A stretch of 64,000 nt of DNA from Oikopleura dioica (lineage: Eukaryota; Chordata; Appendicularia; Copelata; Oikopleuridae). The notes under the pieces were generated by a model. It saw only the letters and a list, made by a program, of their open reading frames with translations. It was not told the DNA's origin and did not search any database. Made by a program: the position numbers and the translations under genes. Shown here piece by piece: positions 43,528 to 55,466 of this stretch (position 1 is its first letter; each line of letters opens with the position of its first letter). The stretch is taken from contig OU015566.1 of the NCBI GenBank assembly GCA_907165135.1, positions 12,384,157 to 12,448,156 of the forward strand. The letters run 5' to 3'.

Positions 43528-44356
43528 ATGGTGAAGATCCGAGAGTTTCAAGAGAAAGATCAAGATGAAGCTTATGCTATTTGGAAACATGGAATGTCGG
43601 TTGATCTGACAGAATACTGGGTTTGTTGCTGACTGAGATAAAATTATTAAATAAGTTAGACTGACTGGATTTTCAATCTTTTTCACGTCCGGGTCATATT
43701 ATTGACCCTTCCGCTTGTTGTTGTCTATTACGGTTACGGCACACCTCCGGTCGGAATTCTTTATGCGATGGTTCCTTCTGGTCTATTCATCGGTTTCTTC
43801 CGCTTCATGATCTACTGGAACTTGAATGGCTATGTCGCGAGTAGAACTGATATGCTAAATATCAAAAAACATCACGGAAAGCGATTTTTGGTGGCGGAAG
43901 GTGATGATGGAGAGATTCTTGGAACCATCGTTTACGTTGAAGAAACTAAGATTTCAACCTTCAAGGTTTGATTTTGAAGAAGCGTTTCACGGACTGAGAT
44001 TTAGGGAAGAAAACTTGGCAAGAATACATGGGAAATGTTTTCGATGAGCGTCAAGGAAAGCGCGAGACGACTTGGAATAGCTAATAAAATGCTTGGTAAG
44101 ATCTTTCTCAATTTGTTTCTTCAAAACTTTTATAGCGGAGTTGGAGAAGCGAGCGAAAAAGTCAAAAACAGAGCGAATAGTTTTCACAGCTTCTACTCCT
44201 CAAGTTCCTGCCGTCAAGTTTTACAAAAAATGTGGCTACGATTTTGAGCACGAAGCTTTTCCGACCCTTGGAAGAAGCATTTTTGCGGCAATTTTTGCTG
44301 ACTGCTTCTTAAAATTCTGTAGAATGGACATTGTCAAGTTTCAGAAAGAACTGTAA
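43528..44356 (+). CDS. NAT8-like membrane GNAT acetyltransferase, copy B
   Basis: This is the tandem paralogue of copy A with the same exon pattern. It starts MVKIREFQEKDQDEAYAIWK and continues SVDLTEYW, a hydrophobic pair (VRVILLTLPLVVVYYGYG and AMVPSGLFIGFFRFMIYW), GKRFLVAEGDDGEILGTIVY, SMSVKESARRLGIANKMLG, STPQVPAVKFYKKCGYDFE and a C-terminal hydrophobic stretch ending KFQKEL. The first intron is about 35 bp, among the shortest here. It ends 55 bp from the convergent GATA-finger gene, so their 3' UTRs probably overlap. Confidence 0.86.
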
Positions 44357-44410
44357 TAGACTATTTCAAATTTTGAAATTTTGCTTGTGAATTTGTGTAT
44401 TTTTATTATA

Positions 44411-47350
44411 TTAAACAGTTGGAATATCTAGTTTTCCATCAAGTCTAACATTAGCAGCTGAATGAAGTTTGAGGTGATCAATGGAGTGAATGCAAGAATT
44501 GCAGTAAATCGATTTCGGACACATTGGGCACTGTTGGCAAGGGAAGGGTTGCCCTTGCTCTGGAGGGAAAATGGTGATGCGACAGGAACTGCAAGCCATT
44601 GAAGGAATATCGGGTTTGGTGTCGATCGGAGATTGCTGGCTGGTGAGGGGGGAAGAGGTGATTGAATCGAAGGAGTCCGTCTGGTCCATTTCAGTGATGG
44701 TCATTTCGTCAGAAGGTTCTTCCTTGATTTCAGCAGTGGGGAGGTTTCTAATTGAAATAATAAGACCCGCTGCTTCATTTGGGTAAGGCTTACTTACCCT
44801 TGAAGATTTTGCAAGAACGGCAAGAGCTTAGAAATCGCTGCTGGGTCTGATTGTAATTGAAGTGAAAGGAGCAATTGAAGATGTGCTTTGAGATCGATGC
44901 CGGGCAAATTGGCGAGATTCGATAAATTTGGTGATGAAGAGTTGGGGCTTGAAGCGCTGCTAGAGGCGGTCGGAATTGACGAGGTTTTGACTTGAATCGG
45001 GGCGAGTGTGCTGGAAGTGGTCAGCTTCTCGACCGACTTAGGCGTCATCCGGAAATTGCTGGAAGCAGAAGCGGGTGAAAGAATCGTAGGAGCGATAGAA
45101 CTTGGTGCCGGCGCAAGTTTGGGTTGCTTGCTTGGAGGACCGTTGTAGTGGGTCATGGTCAGACCGTTAGCTTTTGCAGTTTTCTCGAAGTTTTTCTTGC
45201 GATTTCGCCGTCGGGGAGTTTCCTGCGTGTTTTCGGAGACTACTCGATGTTTCTAAAATTTAATTTGAAGCCAATAAAAAATTTCTTAGATCTTACCCCG
45301 TGAAGTGACCAGTAGAGCGCACACGAATTACAGGCGAGTTTGCCTGTGTACTGGGGAAAATCGCGTTGAGCGACAAGACCAGGCCTCTTGAGTTCGATTT
45401 CTTCCGGGCTCTTTATTCGTCTCCAGAGGGTCGCCGTATTCGTTCCGCAATTGATGCAAATATTCTTTGAGTTTTTCTTGGCTCCCCCGCGGCGAGATGC
45501 TTCTGTCGCTTGTGGGGTAGAACTTGAAATAGTTGGTGTTGCTTGGACGACTGTGGCATTTGTCGTGAGTGGAATCGAGCTAGTGGGAGACGAACGGGAG
45601 CTAGGGATTACTGACACGGCTTGAACCATTGAAGGAAGGCTATTTTTGTTTCCGGACATCCAGCTCATCTTTTCCATCTCGTTTCCACTAAATTAGTTGA
45701 TGAAGAAAATTATTCGTCGGGTTTTAAGGGCGCTAGACATGACAAAGTCTGGAGAAAATTATCGGGCGCGAGCCGGTTATCGAATTACAGACGTTAATTT
45801 CTCGTCCCGGTCTTAGTTAGGCTCACATGACTTACGTTGAGGATTTTGGCGTCGTCGTGGCGATCGTCACGGGAGTCAGACGCAGAACGTTCTTTGACGC
45901 GAGCAGCTTTGAAAGTTGAGCTTGTTGGACGCCGTTCAAATTGTTCGTGTTCTCTTGCGTCTTCTGAGTGTTGTTATTCTTTGAAAAATCAGCTTTTCTT
46001 ACCGGTTGATCGCCGTTTGACACGATAAGCGACATGTACTTCTGTAGATCTGACTGACTGACGTTGTATTTCGCGACTAATTTCAACATGAAACCAGGGT
46101 CGCTTTTTCCTTTCGCTTCCTGAATAATTCAATCAAAATCAAGTTCAATCTATCTTCATTTGATGATCATTCGATTAACTCTTTAACTACCTGTAGGAGC
46201 TGCTTGATCCTCTTGATCGTAGAAAGTGGGAGCTTTGTGACTGGGCAAACGTACGCAGCGGGATTGATTGATTCTGTCTTCCATGTTTTCGGCATCGTGA
46301 CTTTACCAGTTGTCGCTAAAAAAAGCAATAAATATATGAAAGATGAATAAGAGTAGCGGCTTTCTACCTGTTGAGCTGGAACTGGTGTCTCTATACATAT
46401 TGAAATCAGACGGTTTGATGCTCCACTTCAAGCAGAGCTCGTCCAGATCTGCGCCTGGATTTTCTTTGAGCTCGTTGTTGATCGCTTTGACTCTGGCGAC
46501 TTTCTCCTCTTCGGATAGTTTGAGCTGCCTGCCAGGAGCTTGCGAGCGCTGGCTAGCACCCTAAAAGATTAGTTAGCGTCACCGTTATTTATATAATCGC
46601 CCAGATAAGATGAATTTTATGTAAATCTTACTTCTGCTGGCACGATCCTCATTGATTCGTACATCAGGAAATTTGAAAATTCAAAGAGATCTCTGTTCAT
46701 CTTTATGTAGCCATAGTTCTTGAGGTGTTTCGACCTCGTCGTTTCGTAACAGAATGTACAGACAGATTTAGTCCCGTCGTAGTTGACAAAGCACTCTTTC
46801 TTGGCATAGTTGAATGTGCAGCCGACGCAACGAACACTCCCAGGAGCATTTGTTTGGGTGGATTTGACATGAGCTCGGGCTTTCCAAGTTAGGAAGTCAA
46901 CTAGAAAAATGACTAAGGCGTCGAGATGATGATCCTACCTTTGTGGATGTTGTGATGCACTTGCAGCAAATTCTCATCCTCAAAGGATCGGTCACAAACA
47001 TGGCAAATGTACTCATCTTCATCGATCTTCAAATTTCCTTCTTCATCCGAATCTGTATTAGTAATTTCTAGTGACCCTTAGATTGAGTTCATGAATACCA
47101 ATTTCTGACTCAGAAATAAATTCTGAGGATTGTCTACAGCTGCAGAGTAGGAAAAGAACATCCTGAAGGCCTACTGATAGACATGGATCGATTCATAGAC
47201 AAAATATTGAACTCTTCCTGAATCATCGGATTTTGACCTGCTTGAAATTGAGGAATCAAGGACGAGATCTTCTGGCGACTGTGGTTGGATAATCATGTAG
47301 TCAGCAGGAGACTCGCCGCGAGGACCGGCTGGTTGAACTGATACAGACAT
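44411..47350 (-). CDS. Zinc-finger transcription factor with expanded GATA-type finger
   Basis: The coding strand starts MSVSVQPAGPRGESPADYMI at 47350. Zinc-binding modules follow in order. First is a C2H2 finger (YICHVCDRSFEDENLLQVHH). Next is a four-Cys cluster (VRCVGCTFNYAKKECF, VCTFCYETTRSKHLKNYGY). The third is a GATA-like finger, ICINCGTNTATLWRRIKSP with the second half LACNSCALYWSLHGVRSKK. Between its halves lies a loop about 25 residues longer than in classical GATA factors. A basic patch (TPRRRNRKKNFEKTAK) follows, then a Ser/Ala/Pro-rich low-complexity region. The C-terminus has another Cys-rich cluster (CSSCRITIFPPEQGQPFPC, CPMCPKSIYCNSCIHSIDH). At least eight exons. It is not a clear orthologue of GATA1-6 or MTA proteins. 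The adjacent 4.7-kb upstream region is rich in GATA sites. Confidence 0.72.
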
Positions 47351-47399
47351 GCTGGTAGCTTCGTTTCAATTTTCTAGAGAATAGAGATTAGTATACAAA

Positions 47400-50300
47400 G
47401 GTAAATCAAAGAAGATCGGCTCTCCTCGTTGTTTGCTCTTTATCACTTTGGTGCGATATCAAAAACGAAGCGTGAGAGAGCCAAAGAAAACGCATAAGGA
47501 TTTATCATTTAGCTTCACATGACTACCCCAAAAAGACGGGACAATTAAAAACCCCGACTTTTAATAAGACAGTGGAGGAGTATATTGAGTTGTTTTGACA
47601 ATGTCTGATTTATTACGACAACAAGGACTTTTCAAGTACTTTTTTGTTAAAACAACTTCTTTAGATGAAAAAATTTTGTTAAAAAAACTTGTCACTCAAT
47701 GATTTACAAAGTAACTTGGCCTGATAAAATCACAAAACAACAATAGAAAACCTCCGCCAAGGGCTAAAGCGTCCAGCAGGTGAGCTGAGGAGATAATGAG
47801 GGCCTAATTTAGTCAAAAGAGGCTCTTTGTTTTCTCTCTTTGAGCGAGACAAAAAACGGCTACGTCCGTGAAATTGCGTTTCTCGATAAGAAAGAAGGAA
47901 AAAAGGAGCGAACTACCGAAGTGTTCAGTTCCAAACTCACACGCTCGGGGCTCTCTATCGATCGTGGCTCTTATCATCTTGCTGATCGATTTTTTCGGCG
48001 ATGCAGTAACTGGTAAACTAGAGTTTGGAAATAGAACATAAGGGTTGAATCCATCGAAAAATCAGGAAAAAAAGACAAGATTCTAATCAATTATCGAGTC
48101 ACGCTTTTTGCCACTGATAAGTTTTTATCATTTTCGTTATTTTCCAACCAAGCGGAAAACAAAAACTCGTAACGATCGTCATTTCCTGCCGCTTGTAACC
48201 GTGGTGATGGGTTAACGCCCTTATCAGTGTGTTTTTTGGCGTGGCAATGGCGCAGGATTTCCGTCTTCCTGCTCAGTTATCAATCTATTCATTACTGATA
48301 CGGTAGTTTACTGCGTATAAACCGGTATATAAAGTGGAGATACTGATAAGAGGTATATACTGATAAGACGTTATGGATCAACTTTCATATAAGCTTATAA
48401 AAGTAAGAAATTGAATGATTATTCAATCCAAAAAATACTACTCATAAAGCTTTAAAAAGGTGATAAGAAACTCTCCATACCGTTGTGTAGTCTTTCTTCT
48501 TTCAGTTCAGCTCTCTGTCGTTAAAATAAATGAGGAAAATGCCAAATAAGGATCTCCCCCGCTCTGCGACTGATATGGGAGCGTAAAAATTTCAACTTTT
48601 GTTATGCTTTTTTTTCTTCGTTTGTGTTAGAAAATCATCTTCCTGTTTGGCCTCGGCGCGTCACGGCTCGATATCTCGGCCAGAGTTCTCTCTGATATTT
48701 TTTTTCTTTATCTTTGTTCTTATCTCAAAATTGGAGATTTGGAACTGGTGCCCCTTCGGTCTGGCGGAGGCTCCGTTCGAGGGTTGGAAAAAATAATGGT
48801 CGAGTGGGGTGCCGAGGAGCCGATAGAGCGCGTTTTATTGAATCCGTGAATCAATAAAAAACGGCCTTTTATCACTGAATAAACCAAATAGGGCGCCCCG
48901 CGCGTTGAGAGTGAGCGAGAGAGAGAGAGAAAGAGTAGGACGTAGGCACATGGAAGAAACAGACGAGAGTGTGTCGACTCTACGCCAACACACCAAACAC
49001 ACCGCACTTATCATTAGCTCGCAGCGGGCAATGCTACAACACCACTAGCGACTCACCAAAATCCGAAGCTATTATCATCGAGCCGTTTTATGGCGCGCGC
49101 TCTTTTTTTCTGGAGAAGAATCATTAATGCTTATCAATTCATGGTTTTATTGAGATCTTAGATCTATTTATGTAACTCTAGTCATGAGAATATGAATCGG
49201 AAGGATAATATTTCTTGAGCGAATCCAAACAGAAGGGACAAAATCGAAGGTCTCCAAAAATTTGAAAATTCTTGCTCAAAAAGAGCCAAATTTAGCGACA
49301 AATGAGGCGAAGCTTCGCTTCGCTCTGAGTCTTTCTTTGGCGAAGATTCGCTTCGCTCATCTTTGGCTTTGGAAAGTTTCACTTGCTGTCCGTAGTTTGC
49401 TATGATTTTGAAGCAAAGTGGGACATGTTCTATCGTTATTTGAGCAGCACAACCTATTTCCCTTTTCATGCTTGTTTTGTTGGAAGGAGCGGACTATTTT
49501 TAAGAGATTTGTTTTGTGTCAAATGGACGATTGAACTCCTAAAGGCCTCGGAGCTTCGCTTATTCAAACACAGACGGCGAAGACGGCAAACCTGATCAAA
49601 GCTCAATAGTGATAGCGCGCTGTTTGCGGGACCCTCCATTCACAATTCACTATTGACAGTACTGATCTCAGCGAGGTACCGGCCGCGCATGGAATCGAAT
49701 TTCTAGCGGATCAAAAGCTAAAGTTTGGAGCTGGCTTTCTATCATTCAAATTCTCCTTCGAATAATGAAGTCGTCATCTTCCCACGACGGGATTAGGGTT
49801 AGTTCTTTAATTGTTTGTAAGAATTATTCAGCATCACAGTACTCGAAGTGTGGTTATTGCTCGCCTCGTAAATACGAGCTCTTATCAGAGACTCACGGCG
49901 TAATTATGCACTATTGAATATAATCAATCATCCATGAACACAATCTGCTTATCTTATGTCATTTTATATTTGTTATTAGTGCAGTGTAGTTTAACCAATA
50001 GTAAATTAATTATTTCAACGATGAAGACTCTAAAATGAAATCTTGCTGGAATTAAACTTTTATCAGTAGACTTAGGATCCACACTAGACGACCTACTTTG
50101 ACTGTCTTTTTTCTTTTGATAAAAATAAAAACGAAGGTCAAAAAAGATTGGATAAAAACGATTTCCTTGGCTTTCTTCGCCGAGTTCTTGTTTGCCTGCC
50201 CTTTCGAATTTTAATTCACCATTTTAGTGATAAAAGCAAAGTCGTAAAGCGTGGCGCTCCACACTCCTTTGGAAAGGAGCGTTTCGTTTTTTGGATATTA

Positions 50301-51770
50301 TCACGGAGGCAGGGCTTTTTTTGTTTTGCGAGTTGTCTCCAACCGTCTCAAGTGGGAGCAAATCCAGCGCTGGGAACGGGATTGTCATTTATGGTCAATA
50401 TTGTCCTTCTTTTTCTACCAGCCAGGATTCAAAAAATGATAAAAGGAATCCTCCATCTGGGATCCCAAGTTGACACTGTCGAAAATAAATCTAATAGACA
50501 GCGTATCAACAAAACAGTGTAAATACTTTTTCATGAGCAGTAAAATAGAACTGATTTGAAAAGACTTACTTTTGAACGAAGTTTTCTTTGTTGAAAAAAT
50601 CTCTAATTACGGCTATTGGAGCTCTTAATCCGGTTTCTTGAAAATTGGAATCGATAAAAAACAACAGGGGCCGGGGAAATTATAATCTTATCAGTCTCGG
50701 AGCGACGGGAGTGATGCCGAGCGCAGCGGGATATCTGAGAACGGAATCAACTGATCAATAAAAGCTCTATTTACTGCTGTTTGCTTAAATAAATATCCGA
50801 TAAGAGCATTTTTCTTAGACTTGATGGATGAATTCGGAGCTTTACAGATTTAGTTTAATACTTTTTCCTCGTGACCAAAAATAGATGTAGAAAAAGAAGT
50901 TCTTCAATCAGACACTCGTGAGACCGAATATGGAAGGAGAACAACTTGATACCCTTCATGATTGTAATGAGGCTCACTTATCAGTCTCGATCGCGATAAT
51001 AGCCCCAATCAATATAATTTTCCATCTTCGAATTTAAAAATATACTGTCGGGCAATATAATACAGAGAGCTTTCTCGGGCGTTCGAAAAAGAGGGAGAGG
51101 AAATGTTATGTAATAAGAAAACCACTTGGAAATCGTTATCTCTAACTTACCAGTATAGTAAAGTGGCGACATTTGGTTTAAAACTTGGGGGACAAGAGAA
51201 TCTCTAGAGGCCCCTCATGAAGTACTGTTGCGTAAGTTTTACCGATAAGAAATCTTATCTAGAACTTCTACTGGAAGTCTCTGACTCCACTTAGGTAATC
51301 ACCTGTTGATAATTGTTGAATGAGCGCGAGAATCGTTGATTCTTAAGAGAGTCGTCTCCGCGTCGCTACTCTCTCTTATCACTTATTGATGCTCACAAGT
51401 TGCGAACAGGATCTTGCGACGGGTTTTCTTGAGACCACTGATCAGTTAGCCCGCGCAGTTCCAAGTGGTGGCGCCACATAAAGACATCGATGTGAGTCAC
51501 TCATTGAGATTTAGAGGTGTGTGGGTGCTCCAACTCCTCACGTGGTGCTGCCAGTGATAACGGCCGCTCGATAAACGACGGCTCGCGGCGTGTTGCCCCG
51601 GCTCGGGCATTCAGGCACGCACGCGCCACAATGCCTTCTACCACACCACACATGATAGGGTGCGCACGCTAGTGTACTCTCACCCTAGCTTCGTAGGAAG
51701 ACAACGAAGAAGTGACATTCAGTCGCGATTTTCCAAGCTCTTTATCATTCTCCTACCTACTCATCCATCA
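47400..51770. promoter_or_regulatory. GATA-site-rich regulatory region
   Basis: This is the largest gene-free interval of the window, between the 5' end of the GATA-finger gene and the VWA gene. TGATAAG or its complement CTTATCA begins at 47970, 48115, 48220, 48344, 48361, 48461, 49007, 49130, 49881, 50687, 50977 and 51375. That is twelve exact heptamers in about 4.4 kb, where about half of one is expected by chance. Further WGATAR-like cores (TTATCA, CGATAAG, TTATCT) bring the total to about 30. The 12-mer CTTATCAGTCTC occurs twice (50687 and 50977). No ORF in it looks coding. Enhancer function is inferred. Confidence 0.65.
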
Positions 51771-52053
51771 TCAAACATGTCGCAAAGCTGAGACTCACTA
51801 TTTTTATTGCATGTCGGTAAAAGAATGTCTGACAGCTTTATTTCAAGTTTTTTTTACCGCGAGATGACGGGAATAAGGATAAGAGGCCGCTGAATTTACA
51901 AATTGTCAATCAAGACAACTAATTTTCGCTGCGAAGATGGTCAGCTGGTAAATTGTCGGAGTTTCTCATTCGATAATCTGAGAAATTTGCACATGCTCAG
52001 CAATAATAATTCGGAGCAGGATTCATCCCGTCCTCAGAAGAGCACAAAAAACC

Positions 52054-54340
52054 ATGAGGGTAGGCAAGTTTTCAAATTTTCACGGCGTCAATTTATTTTT
52101 TAGGTTCTTCCATTCCTCCTCGCGGTCATTTCCGCTCAAGAATGTTCCTCCGGAAGCAAGGATCTAACACTCACTCCAGGCGCCACTGGCGAAGACGTCG
52201 CCCGAGCAACAATCGCCAAAGTGTGGCAGGTCATCGCAACCTGGGACTCAAAATACGAAGAGCGTGATTTCTTCCTCCGATATGCCTACGCCGAGACCAA
52301 TTATGGAGTCGTTATCGTCCACGATGTCCAACAAATCTGGGCACTCAGCGAGGAGCAGTTCAAGACGGCCCAGAAAGCGCCCATGGTTAGCAGAGTCTCG
52401 AGCGAATTCAACGTCAATTTCGCCGCGCTGGAGTTTGACGAAATGAATATACCTACCTACTCGATGCTCGCACTCTTTTTGCTTCTCGATGACATGAATG
52501 TCTTCCCGATTCCATTCTCCATCGACGACCAAGCTACCATCTACGCAAGTGTAACGAGCAACACCCTGGACGAGTTCAAAGATAGCGTCAACGACCTCGA
52601 TCAAATCACCCAGAACGAATGTTCCTCCAAATCCCTCGATATCATTTTCTTAGTCGACGAGTCCGGATCGGTCGGAATCCAGAACTTCAACCTCATCAAA
52701 AACTTCCTCGTCGATTATGCATCTGACAGTAACATCGCTGCCGATGCTACTCGTATCGGTGTCCGACCATTCTCCAGCTCAACTTATCTCTATTTCGCCC
52801 TGGATGACTATAAGACCAAGAACATCATTCATGAGCTCCAAAACATGCCCTACAATGGCGGTGGAACTGACACGGCTACTGGACTCGATGCTGCTCTCGG
52901 CGATTTCGGAAATGACCGACCTGAATCTGTAAAGTTCTTGGTTACAGTCACTGACGGTGCTAGTAACTCTTTTGACGCAACTAAAGCGGCCGCTGATCGA
53001 GTGAAGGCTGACCCAAGAAACATTCAATCCTTCGCCATCGGTGTTGCTGGAGCGAACATGGACGAGCTCGAAGCCATTGCTACATCCAAAGACAACATTT
53101 ACATGCTCAACGGCTTTAGCGACTTCGATCCAATCAAGAACAACCTCCAGAACAAAATCTGCGAGGGCAACGTCGAGAACAACAACGGTGGCGACTCGCA
53201 AATCGGTGGCAGCACCAGCCAGCCAGGCAAGCTCATCATGAAACTTGGAATGTCGGGCAAGGACAACTTTGATGTCAAATCTACTGGCCCATTGACATTC
53301 TACATTTCCCGAACCAACCCACAACCCGGACCAGCCGTTTACGACAAGACCTTCGAAATAACCACTTCCAACTTGAACACGTGGGTTAATCAAAACGTCG
53401 GGTCTGGCCATCAATGGATCTACCTCGGCGCCTACAACTACAAGCCAAGTAAAGCACTCATCTCTCTGAACATCAACTCTGGCGGCGCGACTTCCCCAGA
53501 GGATCCGGATCCAGTCGTCTGTCAGCCAAACGCGCAATGTGTTGGCGGCACTTGTCAGTGCTTTGACCAGTATGCTAACATCGATGGCGAATGTGTTTTC
53601 GATCGCTGTGCGAGTGCTAATTGCTTCAACGGGTACGAATGTGCTCCTGATACGGGCGACTGCTACTGTCCAGAGGACCATCTTGAGCTAGATGGAAACT
53701 GTTACGCTGCAGAATGTCCGGAATCAGTTGTTGAAGTTCATGTAAGTTTTGCCCGCTAGAATTCAATACTAAATTAGTATTATGCTATCAGAACAACGAA
53801 TTGGGATACGCTACTGGGGAAATCACCTCTCCCTGGTTCGAGCACGGTGCTGAATATCCTCACAACTTCGACTGTACTTACGAGTTCGAGACAATCAGAG
53901 CTGAGGGAAGTTGTTATGAAGTCATTCTAGAGCAACCGTTTGGAATTGAAGCATCGGCGAACTGTGAAAACGACCGTCTGGAAATCTTTGGCGTTTTAAA
54001 TGCCGATCAAGGTATTTCAACAGCACTTTTTCTCACAAAAGTTAATGATTTAGTAAATATGGATCACTACTTCGAGCGTGATTATGACACAGCCGTTCTT
54101 TGCGGTCGAGCCTGTACTGCCGAGACAGGATGGGTAGGCAAGGTGTGCGGCAATCACTTGAAAATTCGATTCCGCTCCGACCATATGGTCAGCGACATTG
54201 GATGGAAAATCAAATGGATCTTGAGACCAAAGGAAGACTGCGACTGCCACTGCGAAGAATGTGACGAGTGGGATGGCGAGTATCCAATGTGCGACTACAA
54301 AAATGTTAGACCAAAGAACCGAAATCCTGGCAATAAATAA
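52054..54340 (+). CDS. Secreted VWA-EGF-CUB protein
   Basis: Four exons (52054-52059, 52104-53741, 53792-54011, 54054-54340) total 2,151 nt and 716 residues. Exon 1 contains only MR; splicing yields the signal peptide MRVLPFLLAVISAQ. A Cys-poor N-terminal domain of about 160 residues has no family I recognise. A von Willebrand A domain follows, with a complete metal site: DESGSVG, the Thr in GGGTDTATGL and the Asp in VTVTDGAS. An unassigned domain (LIMKLGMSGKDNFDVKS) precedes two EGF-like Cys clusters (CQPNAQCVGGTCQCF, CASANCFNGYECAPD). A CUB domain (CTYEFETIRAEGSCYEVIL, KVCGNHLKIRFRSDHMVSD) ends in a Cys/acidic tail (CDCHCEECDEWDGEYPMC). The third intron is 42 bp and stop-free. GC-ending codons suggest strong expression. 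An adhesive matrix role is likely. Confidence 0.83.
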
Positions 54341-54349
54341 TATATTTAA

Positions 54350-55315
54350 TCAAAGTTCTTTGTAAAATCGAATCAGCTTCATTCGACTGAACCAAATAAA
54401 GAAATCAAAAAATTGTTTCTCGAGAAATCTTGTCCTTCCAATCGTTGGGAAAGGGTGAAGCTCCCAATCGTAGCCACATTTTTTGTAGAACTTGATTGCA
54501 GGATATTGAGGAGTTGTTGCCTCAAACACAATTAATTTTATACCTTCTTCTTTCGCTCGTCTCTCCAAATCGCCTAGATAAATAGATAGCTAATATTTCA
54601 AACTAATAAAAAAGGTCTTACTTAACATTTTTTGCGCGATTCCGAGTCTTCTTGCGCTGTGCTTCACGCACATTGAAAACATCTCCCAGGATTTATTTTC
54701 TATTTTCACTCCCTGTAAAATTTACAGTGTAAATCTATTCAGTCTGATGTGTTCCGTAATATTTTATTCAACAAAACTTGCCTTGAAGTGAGTTATCTCG
54801 GGTTTATCCAAAAAACCAACTGTCCCCAAAATCTCATTGTTTTCTCCTTCAGCAACAAAAAAGTTCTTTCCGTAGCGCTTTTTGATTTCCAACATGTCTG
54901 TCCTGGATTTGACGTAGTCGTTGTTCGATGTTTCAATCATGAGTCGCAAGTATAAGAGGAAAATTCCAGACGGGAGTATGGAAAACAAAATTGTTTGAAA
55001 AATGGTAGAAGCAGGACAAATATAGTGCACAAAAGCGGGTATCATCAAAAAAATTACGCGAACATGATGTTGATTTGAAAGCCAAGCGTACATTCCCCTA
55101 TGAAAATGTTAAATACTTCGAGATAAACCTTGACTTATTGCTTGGTAACATCGGGGGAAAACGGATTCGGTTGGCCCAACTCCCGCAGAGTGTGAACGTG
55201 CAGGAGGTGTCAAGCTGAGTGAAGGAGATGCAAGGAGATCAACTGCAATCCCATGCTGCCAGATTTCGTAAGCCGAATGTTGATCTTTTTCTTTAAACTC
55301 TCTTATTATTATCAT
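54350..55315 (-). CDS. NAT8-like membrane GNAT acetyltransferase, copy C
   Basis: A minus-strand paralogue of copies A, B and D. It starts MIIIREFKEKDQHSAYEIWQ. After HGIAVDL the frame stays open for about 40 unrelated residues (LASPSLSLTPPARSHSAGVG and beyond), where the other copies splice. Either an enlarged exon with a 31-bp intron or a non-canonical intron of about 150 bp is present. The rest is typical: MYAWLSNQHHVRVIFLMIPA, ILPSGIFLLYLRLMIETSN, GKNFFVAEGENNEILGTVGF, TTPQYPAIKFYKKCGYDWE and a tail ending IRFYKEL. The stop is only 10 bp from the end of the convergent VWA gene. Confidence 0.78.
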
Positions 55316-55466
55316 TACAAGTTCGGCGAGTTCATGTATTCAAAGTCGAACGAAGAAGCTTTTTGGCACAAAAATGAGAAAAATCAATAAAACATAACAT
55401 GTTATGATTGAGTAGTCGACAATTAACGCTATAAAAAGAGAATCAAATGATACCAATTTTAATATT

